Assembly: GCA_937128505.1 (NCBI GenBank)
Contig: CAKZMM010000084.1
Location: forward strand, 124,001-188,000
Direction of reading: 5' to 3'
From: an uncultured Thermogutta sp.
GTDB lineage: Bacteria; Planctomycetota; Planctomycetia; Pirellulales; Thermoguttaceae
DNA: 64,000 nucleotides
Below the pieces are notes generated by a model. That model had not been told where the DNA came from, did no database searches, and saw only the letters and a list, made by a program, of their open reading frames with translations. Position numbers and translations under genes: made by a program. Of this stretch, positions 45,913 to 56,100 are shown in pieces; position 1 is the stretch's first letter; the number at the start of each line of letters is the position of its first letter.

Positions 45913-46376
45913 CCCGCAAGCTTTCGCGAAACGATGGCATGATTTTTCGCGGAAAGACCCCGGCAAAGTTGCAGATTTGGTGGGCTGGAGTCGCGATTTC
46001 AAGTGATGGAAGTTGTGATCTTGAGCACTCCCAGCCTCCACTCCCCATGACTCCGGTGATACCTCCGACGAGAACGTTCGCTTGGAAGTGATGGAAATCA
46101 CCCCTTGGAATAACGGAGGCTGCAATCGCTAGCGCGTGAAGCTGTTTTCGCAACCAATTTGAAGCCGCGAGAAGCGGACGACCGCAACGTCCGCTTTTTG
46201 GCCGGCTTTCGTCAGAACACAGGCGGCAATCCGAGGCAAATCGAGTCCGGTTGCCGCCGCGCCTATTTTGGGCTCCAGCCCATTTTCGGCTCCACCGCAG
46301 CTTTCCGCCGTGCCAAAGGACAGCTCTAACCCGGGTCTTGGGCGTATTGAGCAACTTAATCCCCCAAGTAGACACG
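45913..46376. other. Intergenic region between convergent genes
   Basis: About 460 bases. A possible hairpin (GCGAAA/TTTCGC within 45919-45956) follows the chemoreceptor stop, without a T-run after it. CTTGGG/CCCAAG lie either side of the macroglobulin end (about 46336-46367). No gene is supported. Confidence 0.5.
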
Positions 46377-49300
46377 TCAATCCACTATATTGAGCTTGAT
46401 TTCTGAGGAGTTGGCCCGGAGTTCCGGGGCGTACATTGCCGCGGCCCGCGTGGGAAGGGCACTGAATCGGCCCGGGATTTCTGCCCGCAACCGATAGGCG
46501 ACGCTGTGTCGGCCTTGAGCCAGCCACCGGGTGAAGAAGACCACTCGGTTGTCCCGGAATTCGACGTATGCCCCCAGCGGGTTGCCGGTATATCCGCTGC
46601 GGAGATCGACGGGTTCAAAGCCGGCCGGCTTCATATCCTCGAACACCAAATACTCATAATCGTTTTTGCTTTCGATTTCCAACTCCACTTCAACCAAATC
46701 GCCACTTTTGAGAATGGCTAAATCGCTCAAAGGTTCCCGCTCATATTTCTCGACACGCTGCTGGACCAATTGTCCTCGAGAACCGGCCGCCTGGACGGTC
46801 GCCTCCACCGGCTTCAGCCGGTAATAGCGGCGATCGACTTTAATTTCCAGACCCGCCTTGGGGATATAATCCTCCAAGCTAAAGGTCGTCAAATACGCAT
46901 TGAAATACAGGGGACCGCGGCCCCGTCTGCGAAGCTCGATCTTATGCTCGCCGGAGCCGAGGCCTTCGCCTTCGATCACCAGTGCGCCGTCAAATGCAAA
47001 GAGGTTTTGCGGCGTAATTTCGACGGCTTTTTGAAGCTGGCCATCGACGAGGATTTCCACGGTCATCTCCGGCTTGGCTTCGCCACTAGCGCGAAGGAAT
47101 TCGGCCATAGCCTCGATGCAAAGCGCGGTATCGCGTGTGCTGTTCCAGTAGGTGGCGTGCTTGCGATTATTGAGCAAATACTTGACCAAGCGGCGGGCCA
47201 ATTCGCCGCGCGGATCCGTTCGCGCCAAAAGCTTCAGGTAGTATGCTTGGGCTTCAAATTGACTCCCATACCAATACCACCAACTCCCCTCAGGAAGGCG
47301 CAGCCAAGCGGTTTGATTCTCGTCGTCTTGCTGAACGTATTGCCGCAGGTTCTGAAGGATCATTTCAAGCTTCGGCTTGTCGCCCAGTTTTTCGACGGCC
47401 AGCCCAAGCATCGCTAGGCAGTAAGCGGACAGTTTCAGACGGTCCCGGTACAGATATTCACGCATTCGCGGTTCATCGATCCCGCTATCAACCAGCACCA
47501 TGTACACGAATGCGTCGAGGTTATCGGCATGGCTTTTCCATGGTTTCACCGGAGGTTTTTTCTCGCCGTTTTCCAACCGCCGCAATTGCTCCTCCTGATA
47601 AGTTTTCAGCCAGGCCACGCCACGTTCGAGCACCTCCGGAACGATGGCGACGTCGTTCTGGTGAGCCACTTGCAGACCGTGCACCACATAAGCCGTCATA
47701 TGAGGGCTGGAATGCTCCCCATAACCGGAGAACCACCCCCAACCTCCGTCGGAGAGCTGCATTTCGGTCAGGGCTTGAACGCCGGCCCTAACCATGCGAT
47801 CTACCTCGGCCCGATCGAAAACCGGGTTCCGCTGATAGCGCTGCCACTGGCGGGCGCGCTCGGTTGCCGGGCCCAGTTCCTGCGGATTGAGATTGACCTG
47901 CTTACGTCGAACTTCTTCAAGGTCGATGCCCATGTCGATCAAAACCCGCTGCACAATCACTGTGGGGAGAAAGCGGTTCAACGTCTGCTCGGTGCAGCCG
48001 TAGGGGTAATCGACCAGATAAGGAAGGGCGTCGACTAGCGCTCCGGCCAGCGTGGGTGACCAGCGGACTTCAAGCCGTGTTTGCTCCGGACGACGCTCCT
48101 CCGGCACTCGCACCGTAATCTGCGCTTGCTCCTCCTCCGGCCGGAGGACGCCACAGTAGCTATCCATCTTCAGCATTCCATGGACATAGCACGGCAACTG
48201 TAGCTGCATGGCATCGGACTCTTCGTCCGTCAACGCTTTCATGCGAACGGTGGCGGTACCCTCGGCCGTGACAGCGACCCGCCAATCCACGCGGACTTCG
48301 CCGCCAGAGCCCACTTCCACCGTCCGCGTCAGATACGATTCGGTCGCCAGCTCCGGAGGCACAAGCGGGCGAAGGGCGTCGCCTTCAAGCTCAAGGCTCA
48401 CTTGCACCTGTTTGCTTCGCGTTAAATAGTTATGAACATTCGCGGAAAGGACCACCTCATCCCGCTCGATGAAAAAGCGCGGAGCCTGCAACCGAATGAT
48501 CAGATCTTTCCGGGTAATCACTTCCGTTTGCGCTTCGCCGACCTTGGTGCCATGCCCCATGGCCCAGGCACATACCCGCCAGGTGGTCAAGTTTTCCGGC
48601 ATTTGGAGGGAGACTTCGGCAGTACCATCCGACTGAGTTTCCAGGTTCCCCACCCAAAGGGCCGTATCGGCGAAAGCAGTGCGGATCATGGGCTGCACAA
48701 GAGAACCAGGGCCACCATCGGGGGCTGGGGCGCCGGGCAGAGCGGCTTGCTTTTCCTCGACCGTGCTCGCGTCAGCGGCCGCTTCCATGGCCGGAGCTGC
48801 GGCCATGGGCCGAGCCGGAGCCCCATTCAAACCTGCGGCCACACCTCCACCGAGACCCCCCGGGGCTTGATTTCGTCCGAAAAATAGGCGATCTGTGGCA
48901 CCGGCTCGCGCTCTCGAAGCCCGCAGGCGTTCCGGGCCCAATTCGCCACCGAAAAGCCCCAAATCCGCCATCCCCATCGTCTTCGGTGGCACCCAGTTTG
49001 GCTCGACACGGTCCAAATTCGTCGTGCTGTGCGGCCGATGATGACGCTGCCAACGCCAGAAAAACTCCCGGATCTCCGGTACATTCGAACCCCCGGAGAT
49101 GTACTCCAAAGCCTTGTCGTAAATCGCCACGACCATCGACCCGACAAACGGCCGACCATGGAAATCGGTAAGCCGCATTTGAACCTTCGCTGCCTCCCCC
49201 GGACGATAAGCGGTTTTCGACGGCAAAAGTTCAACGTTGAGGACTCGCTTTTCGGGCGGGACGGCAATCTGTCTGACCTCCACGTGGACGCGCGCTCCGC

Positions 49301-52300
49301 CTATCGTCATCGCCTCGACGAAAAAGTTCGGCATGTCCCGGGTGGTAACAGGAATGGGAACGATTGCGGTCTTCCCCCGAAGTCGGATGACTTGCGGCGG
49401 TAAATAAACGCCGTTGGTTGGCCGTAAGAACAAAAGCACCGTACTGTCGGCTTGCCGCGTGTTGACCTGAAGCTGCACCGTTTGACCCGGCTGATACTCC
49501 CGCCTATCCGGGACGAGCTCCAATTCGTTGAATTCGAACTCGGCACGCTCGAGTTCGGGACCGACAACCGAAAACACGTATCCCCCCTCGATGGTATGCC
49601 CTTGCCGGTCAGACAAACTGACGGAAACCCGAAATTGTCCCGGTTCCCCGGCACGTAGCTGACACGAAGCCCTACCCGTGGCGTCGGTGTTTAGCGGCTG
49701 TTCATGAACTAATTGTTCGACAGGTTTACCCTCGGGGTACCGAATTCGCATGAGCCGGAGCGTACCTTCACCTTCCACGGGCTGGCCATCTAGCCGCCGG
49801 GCTTGGGTCGACACGCTGAAGGTCTCGCCTGCCCGTAGATAGCCCCGATCGACCCAAACATAAACCTGAAACGGTTTCCGCGCGACAAGGACCTGCCCTG
49901 TGCCGACGATGGTCCGCCGGGATTGGTCGGTCACTTCAGCTGTAATCTCGTATCGGTGATCCTGATCGGGGTGAAGGGCCAAAGCCGAAGCGGTATCGAG
50001 CGTAATCGAAACGGTCCCGTCTTCACCAATCGGCACTTCTTGCTCGGCCACCAATTCGGGCGGTGTTACCCCGATGTGCCACCAAACGGGTGAAGGTCGC
50101 GGGCAACCCCACAATCGCCACCCCGGATACCACGCATAATCGTAGGCAAACCACCAGTACCCCGGACCGTAAAGCCAATCCCAAGGCGCAGGGGGGTACC
50201 ATCGCCCCGTGAAACTATGACGAAGGACTTTGTACTTGACCTTCGCCTGGGTCACCGGTGCCCCGAAATAATAATTCGCCTTGACTTTCGCCGTTACTTT
50301 CTCGCCGAGGCGGACCGGCTCGGGAGGGGCTTCGACCAGGACTTCGAACTCCGGTTTCTTGTACTCTTCAACCCGGAAAGAGCCCCCGCCCAAATCCTTC
50401 ACTTGAACACTGTAGACACCCAAAGTGGCGTCGGCTGGCAACTCGTATTGTCCCAACAGACCGCCGAAGGCGTCGGCAGTTTTCGATTCGGAAACAATGC
50501 GTTCGCCCCGCGGATCGTAAACCTCAACGACGAACGATCGCCCCGCAAACTCGGAAGTATCCTGGAGATCATACTTCGCATGTCGGACCCAAAGCTTGTA
50601 ATGAACGGTTTGTCCGGGGCGATAAACCGGCCGATCGGTGATGGCGAAGACCTTTGTCGCTTCATACTGCGGATCGTATCGCTCGGTGAACCAAACTCCG
50701 CGGAAGCCTAAATAAGCGAATCGTTCCCTAGGTCCGCGGGCAATCACCAGCCATTGATACTCCTCGCTCATTTCCGATCGTGTAAGCGCGACCTGCCCAT
50801 TCTCGTCGGTCCAATGCGCGAATTGTCGTACTTCCACATCAAAGCGATTGCCGCCCAAGTGCTTCTGGCGGAAGCCGAAAAATTCCACATTGGCCCGAGC
50901 AACCGGCGCTCCGGTAATGGCGTCACCTACGTAGTACCACGTTCGGCGATCCAGCGGCTTTTGGACGATGGCCGTGTCCGCGATCCAAACAACCACATGG
51001 CTTGTGTTGCCACCGGTCATTTTCGCCGTAAGAAAGTAAGCCCCGGGCTTTTGAAGCGGTGTACTTACCGTGATCCGGCGATCAAAATGCTGCGGCCGCG
51101 GCTCAAGCCCGAGCCTCCAGCGTGCGACCTCCGGCCCAAGGTACCGCCTTTGGTTCTGCTGCACCAAGAGATACCCAAGGTTTTCCACCATGAAGCGATC
51201 ATGCGACAATCGCTGAGGATTGCTCTTCAAATAAGCTTTAACGTCGCTAAGGAGCTCGGCAACTCGGATCTCGTGGGCCGTGAACTCCACTTCGCGGCCG
51301 TTGCGAAAGCGGAAATCGATGGTAGCCCCTCTTCCTGCCGGTTGCGTCAGCACCGGCTCAAACCTTCCCCAATTGCCCTCGATTTGTTGTAAACGGTGTT
51401 TAGCCTCCTGAGTTTGTGCAGGGCTGAAACCCGTCGACAATTTCCGCCAATATTCGGCCGCACGCGGGAACTGACGCCGGTTCTCAAAAATTTCTGCCAG
51501 GCTCCTCCAAGCGCGGGCTTTGAGATCTCCCTGGGCCTCCTGAGCTACTTGTTGATAAATTCGAACGGGGTTGAATTCCTCAGGCAACGAGAACCGCCGC
51601 ACACCCGTAGCAAGCCGTGCTATCGTCTCGTCATCACTCAACGTATGAAGCGCGAAAATTGCTGCCGATCGATCCAACGCGGATTCATCTTCATCGAGCC
51701 GGAACCAACCGAGCTCCGCCAAGGTTTCCACCCCGAACTGGCTTCGCAGAAAATCAGCCCATTCAAGCCGCGTTTCGTGAAGTAAAGACGCATTCCATTC
51801 CGCAGCCTGAATCAGGCACCACCGCCAGCGTTCACCATCGTTTTGCGCAGCTTCCCAATTTGCAGGGACGTTGTAGAAAATCGGATTCCCCTCTGAATCC
51901 ACCGGTGCCCCCCGGGGCGAGTCGATCGCTTGCCAACCGGGCTCATAATCCGGCAATGTGCTCAGATCCGTGAGGGCTTGGAGCCGCCAAGCCCCGCGCT
52001 CAAGACGATTGCCCAGAAGGTACGTAGCAAACCGAAGGAAAAACTGGCCCACATCAGCTCGAGAAGTCTGCTCGGCGGTGGCCAAAGGCATCGCTTGGTG
52101 CATGAGCTGAAGAGCCCGAACACGATCGCGCTCGAAACTATTGACAAACTCACCGCCCCCACGATGGTGTCCGCGCTGAAATTGCCCCGCGATCATGAAT
52201 CCGAAGTGTGGAATTCGGAAATAATCTTCGGCCACGGCCTCTAAAGCACGCCAATTATGCTTTTGGGAGGCTGCAACCGATTCCAGCAAGCCATCAACTT

Positions 52301-52607
52301 CCTCGGTGCGGGCCAATCGTTGGAGGCAATCGACTGCCTCATGGATGGCAGAGCCAATCAACCGTGGGTCCGCCTGCGGGTCAACCACCAGCGGCTGAAG
52401 GATCCTGTAGGCATCTGCAAAATTGCCGTCTTCAATGAGCTGCTTTGCTTTCGCGAAAGACTCTGCCCAGGTAGGAGCAGCAGCCGGGGCATTCCCCCAA
52501 ATTTGTGGGCCAATCACAACCCCCACAACCAAACCAACCGCTGTTACCAAAAGCCATCCCGAAGCGATACCCCTCTTCCCAAGTAAGCCACCCATTCTTT
52601 CCACCAT
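46377..52607 (-). CDS. Large bacterial alpha-2-macroglobulin family protein with CTEQ thioester
   Basis: A 2076-residue exported or envelope-anchored protein. Family members trap proteases or other attackers by covalent thioester chemistry. The N-terminal hydrophobic segment (about residues 13-35, WLLVTAVGLVVGVVIG) is a signal or anchor. A helical region (about 40-400) follows, then macroglobulin domains including FAITDRPVYRPGQTVHYKLW. A Pro/Ala/Gly linker lies at about 1250-1310, the A2M domain (TALWVGNLETQSDGTAEVSL) near 1320, the thioester domain with PYGCTEQTLNRF near residue 1536, and a C-terminal receptor-like domain ending AMYAPELRANSSEIKL. The CTEQ keeps the CxEQ pattern, so a thioester is likely. 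An unusual aromatic insert lies at about 799-842. No penicillin-binding protein 1C gene, the common partner, is adjacent. AAGGAAAG precedes the first ATG. Confidence 0.92.
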   Translation of the reverse strand: MVERMGGLLGKRGIASGWLLVTAVGLVVGVVIGPQIWGNAPAAAPTWAESFAKAKQLIEDGNFADAYRILQPLVVDPQADPRLIGSAIHEAVDCLQRLARTEEVDGLLESVAASQKHNWRALEAVAEDYFRIPHFGFMIAGQFQRGHHRGGGEFVNSFERDRVRALQLMHQAMPLATAEQTSRADVGQFFLRFATYLLGNRLERGAWRLQALTDLSTLPDYEPGWQAIDSPRGAPVDSEGNPIFYNVPANWEAAQNDGERWRWCLIQAAEWNASLLHETRLEWADFLRSQFGVETLAELGWFRLDEDESALDRSAAIFALHTLSDDETIARLATGVRRFSLPEEFNPVRIYQQVAQEAQGDLKARAWRSLAEIFENRRQFPRAAEYWRKLSTGFSPAQTQEAKHRLQQIEGNWGRFEPVLTQPAGRGATIDFRFRNGREVEFTAHEIRVAELLSDVKAYLKSNPQRLSHDRFMVENLGYLLVQQNQRRYLGPEVARWRLGLEPRPQHFDRRITVSTPLQKPGAYFLTAKMTGGNTSHVVVWIADTAIVQKPLDRRTWYYVGDAITGAPVARANVEFFGFRQKHLGGNRFDVEVRQFAHWTDENGQVALTRSEMSEEYQWLVIARGPRERFAYLGFRGVWFTERYDPQYEATKVFAITDRPVYRPGQTVHYKLWVRHAKYDLQDTSEFAGRSFVVEVYDPRGERIVSESKTADAFGGLLGQYELPADATLGVYSVQVKDLGGGSFRVEEYKKPEFEVLVEAPPEPVRLGEKVTAKVKANYYFGAPVTQAKVKYKVLRHSFTGRWYPPAPWDWLYGPGYWWFAYDYAWYPGWRLWGCPRPSPVWWHIGVTPPELVAEQEVPIGEDGTVSITLDTASALALHPDQDHRYEITAEVTDQSRRTIVGTGQVLVARKPFQVYVWVDRGYLRAGETFSVSTQARRLDGQPVEGEGTLRLMRIRYPEGKPVEQLVHEQPLNTDATGRASCQLRAGEPGQFRVSVSLSDRQGHTIEGGYVFSVVGPELERAEFEFNELELVPDRREYQPGQTVQLQVNTRQADSTVLLFLRPTNGVYLPPQVIRLRGKTAIVPIPVTTRDMPNFFVEAMTIGGARVHVEVRQIAVPPEKRVLNVELLPSKTAYRPGEAAKVQMRLTDFHGRPFVGSMVVAIYDKALEYISGGSNVPEIREFFWRWQRHHRPHSTTNLDRVEPNWVPPKTMGMADLGLFGGELGPERLRASRARAGATDRLFFGRNQAPGGLGGGVAAGLNGAPARPMAAAPAMEAAADASTVEEKQAALPGAPAPDGGPGSLVQPMIRTAFADTALWVGNLETQSDGTAEVSLQMPENLTTWRVCAWAMGHGTKVGEAQTEVITRKDLIIRLQAPRFFIERDEVVLSANVHNYLTRSKQVQVSLELEGDALRPLVPPELATESYLTRTVEVGSGGEVRVDWRVAVTAEGTATVRMKALTDEESDAMQLQLPCYVHGMLKMDSYCGVLRPEEEQAQITVRVPEERRPEQTRLEVRWSPTLAGALVDALPYLVDYPYGCTEQTLNRFLPTVIVQRVLIDMGIDLEEVRRKQVNLNPQELGPATERARQWQRYQRNPVFDRAEVDRMVRAGVQALTEMQLSDGGWGWFSGYGEHSSPHMTAYVVHGLQVAHQNDVAIVPEVLERGVAWLKTYQEEQLRRLENGEKKPPVKPWKSHADNLDAFVYMVLVDSGIDEPRMREYLYRDRLKLSAYCLAMLGLAVEKLGDKPKLEMILQNLRQYVQQDDENQTAWLRLPEGSWWYWYGSQFEAQAYYLKLLARTDPRGELARRLVKYLLNNRKHATYWNSTRDTALCIEAMAEFLRASGEAKPEMTVEILVDGQLQKAVEITPQNLFAFDGALVIEGEGLGSGEHKIELRRRGRGPLYFNAYLTTFSLEDYIPKAGLEIKVDRRYYRLKPVEATVQAAGSRGQLVQQRVEKYEREPLSDLAILKSGDLVEVELEIESKNDYEYLVFEDMKPAGFEPVDLRSGYTGNPLGAYVEFRDNRVVFFTRWLAQGRHSVAYRLRAEIPGRFSALPTRAAAMYAPELRANSSEIKLNIVD

Positions 52608-53174
52608 ATCAATCTTTCCTTTTTAGCAGGGGACTACCCTTCGCGGTGCCAACGTCGTTTGCCGAAGAATGATTCGTCAAAGGGGCGACGCGATTAACTT
52701 TCTCACGGTTTATACAGCCGTTCTTTTATTCTCATGCGGCCTGGTCAATGGCTCACCGGCACTCTGGCAACAAATTCAGATTCAAAGTTGAAATCTGCGT
52801 CAATCCGTCGAGAAGCTCGCAAAAGCCGAGCGGATCTCCAACCGAGCCAATGGCAGAACCTCAGTATTTTTGACGCTTTAAGGAAAGAAAAGTTCCTGAA
52901 TTTTTCGCGGAGTTTGCCGTTGCGTCCTTTTTGATTGCAAGGCAGGCTATCCTCGCCTGCTGGAAGAATCCTACCAGCGGCCAACTCTTCTTCCGAATAA
53001 TCCCACTCTGAGCTGCACTTTAAGGGCAGCGCAGCATGCTCCGACAACGCCGCACGAATAGCACGAATACACCGTTAGCGTAAACAAGGGGAGCTATTTG
53101 GAAAAGATGAGATTATATCAGCACGGCGGAATTTCCGGCTGAGAATTGCGCCGTCTGCTACGGCTTTAGCGATA
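52608..53174. other. Intergenic region with hairpins and a 9-bp doublet
   Basis: No gene is supported. Holds overlapping hairpins GCAGGC/GCCTGC (52942-52960) and GCTGG/CCAGC (about 52959-52978), and a perfect 9-bp doublet GCACGAATA (53052-53069) that recurs in inverse orientation near 59513. Confidence 0.55.
53052..53069 (+). repeat. 9-bp doublet GCACGAATA x2
   Basis: Two perfect adjacent copies. CGAATAGCACGAATA is shared with the reverse complement of 59513-59530, just upstream of groEL1. Confidence 0.7.
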
Positions 53175-56100
53175 CTATTCCAATCTCAACGTAATCAATT
53201 CCAGCGGCGAAATGACCGCGATGCCATCGATCGGCTCAAGCTTTTCTTCCAAGAGATTGCTTCGGTACACCTTCGACCATGAGGCCGCAGGTCCGGGCAA
53301 AATACGCAATTCTGTAGGTTGTAAAACGGTGCCGAAAAGCCGAAGAATGAATCCTTTACCGTCGCGAGACACTTTGAAAGTTTCCGGCAGGATTTCGTCT
53401 GGTTGCAAAATCACAGGAGCACCGAGCTGTGGCGGCACTTTTCCACCGGCAGGAATGACCACTAGCGGCCGATTACGCCCCACCGCATATCGAGCAACGG
53501 AAGCAGGATTGAATCCGCCCTCATTCGGCCGCAAATAATACTCAAACGTCGTCGGCCCCTCTTGATCGGCCTTATAGTTCGTCTCCCAATAATTGTTCAT
53601 CACATACGAGTAAATCGTCTGCGAAGGAGGGATTTCCGTCAGCCAACCTTCGGGCTGAAAAGGTTTGGGAACATCGACCCGGATCGCGCCCAATTCCACC
53701 ATCGGTGCATGCAAATTAACCCAGGTAATACCCATTCGGTCGCTCGAGACATCGATCCAACGCTGGACCGTAAAATAGTTGCGGCAAGCCCCCGGCAACT
53801 GATCCACCTCCGGTCTAACGATTCCCCATGGAATCTCCATTCGAACCGTGCCGCCACTTACGGCGAAGGGGAAGGCTAGGTGGACTCCCTCCGGCGTACG
53901 GACTTTCTGCTTATCGATGGTCACCGTAATCTGCAGATCGTCCTGCCCTTCAACCAATTGGTACGTACGGATGAGTCGATGCGCTCCTGGGGCCGGTGAC
54001 TGGACCCGAATTGCGGCCACCAAAGGTCCACCTTCGAGCACTTCGATAGTGACCGGACCCTCCGCGCGTTGGGCGGCCGAAGGATCCCGGCCTGCCACAT
54101 AGAAATAATCCGCCAACCCTAAACCTCCCGACCGATCGACGAAATCCACAGCGGTAATCTTATCGAGCATCTTTGCCACCGCTCCGGTTTCCGGATCGAT
54201 CTCCACCAAAAGCCGCGAGTTTTCCAATCGATTTCCCACCGCGCGGGCCGCGGGGGCTGCCGGGGCTGTCGGGACCGCCGACGGCGGGCTGAAAGCCGCA
54301 CTATTATTTTGAAGCTTGGACGTCACAGCCCCATAGCCGGGAATCGGACCGCTCAAAAAAGCAAGCCGACCATCTCGGAGTCTCTGGGTCGGCAATCGCC
54401 TTCCGACCCCATCGACCACGCAATCACTCTCAGCCGCCCACTGTTGCGGAATTACGACGAGGCCGCTGCGCGTCCACCCACAAGGATTGAGGACCAACAG
54501 ATGCCCAGAGTTCTCCTGGGCATCGATCATCAGGGGTGCAACAGCCTGAAGAAACAGCTCCCGCGATTGCCGATCGGCGTCAACAGCGAATTGCCGCTTG
54601 ATGGCCCATTGCGCTTGGGCAAAAGGACTATCGGGCTCCGTCACACTGTTGTAAGCCCCCCAAGTATGTTCATCGTAAAGCAACACATTACGCCATGCTT
54701 GGTAAAATGCTTCATCAGGATATTCGCGGGCTCGCCACCGCGCCCAGAGCGCCTCAGCCATGACCAAACGCTCGGCCGCATCTCGGTTCAACGCCGTTTC
54801 CAGTGCGGAAGAGGCTGCCCCGTCTTCCCAATATGGGGTAAAATCACCGCCTACCTCAGGCAGCGCATCTCCGTGACGTCTTTCGAGTTCCTGCATCATC
54901 TCCGAGCTCGTAGCAATTACCAACTTAGGAAAGGTGAAACGGCTATTCCACTCGCGGACAAAAGAGCTGATCGATACATCCGGCCCAGCGTTGTCGCCCG
55001 CACAGTGCCTCAATTGAACAATTTCAAGCGGGTAACCTGATTTTTCTAACTCAGTAAGATGCTCCCACAGGGCCTCCTCGCCCAAGAAGCCCCTGTAATA
55101 ACCGCGGCGAGGAACCCAACATAGAACACGATGCTGCCCATCGGGCGATCGCCACCAAAACGCTTGATCCCCCCAAACCCGAAGCGTGTGCCCAACCCGG
55201 TGTCCCAGATTCGGCCCGATCGAAAAATACTTCACGCCCGCGTCGGCGAGAACAGATACGAGCCCCCAGGTATAGCCCGGTACATCGCTGATCATTGCCG
55301 AGTCGATGGTCAGACCGTACTCCTGCGAAAGCCTCGCCGCGCAATCGATCAGACGCACCAGTTCCTCGGGGCGACAGAGAGCGGTCAACTGATTTCCATA
55401 CAAAGCCTGAAGCCCAAGGTGCCCCTCGCGGACAGCAGCCAGAAAAGCCTCTTTTTTCTCAGGAGAAGCCTGCCTCAAATAGCTGTCTACAGCCCAAAGG
55501 ACCTCTACATTCCATCGGAAAACGGCCTCAGCGGGGCCATCGCTCGTCTTCCAAGCAGCCTCGATCGCTTCCTCGAAAAACCGCCAATGATCCTGCTCGA
55601 TTTTGGTTTGCAATTCGGTGTATCCAATGTCCACGTGGGAGTGTGGCAGGATATAAACCGTCCATGCCCGTACCGGCCTTATACTGATTTTGCGCTCTAC
55701 CACAGTCTTGTCCCCAACCCGTAGCACGAGGACGCTATCGGTGGGCTCTTGAACCCGACTTACCGGGACATAAACCACGTGATCACCGCGCGGAAGTTCG
55801 CACGACCAACCAGGACTTAAGCCCCATTTTGCCTCCAGCCGAATCGTTTCTTCCAGGCTGCTGGTGATTTGACATTCGATCACCTGGCGTAGCTCCCCCT
55901 GATACTCGATTAAGGCTGGCAAAGGCCGAATTTTCCGGACCAACAGTTGGTCGTTTACTGCGACCAATTGCACGTTAGAAGGCGCGAAAAGGGCGACCTG
56001 ATCATAAATGAGCCAACTCCCCTCCACAGTAATCAGTTCCAGGGTATTGGTTCCTCGAGCGAAAAACTCCGCGGGGATATTCACTTCGAGCCGCCGCTCC

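Noticed and set aside
45896-46375. 159-codon minus-strand open frame after the chemoreceptor
   Set aside because: It has no recognisable sequence or ribosome binding site, and it overlaps the end of the chemoreceptor gene.
52745-53047. 100-codon minus-strand open frame between macroglobulin and GH38-type genes
   Set aside because: It spans hairpins and low-information sequence, with no good start signal and no domain-like pattern.
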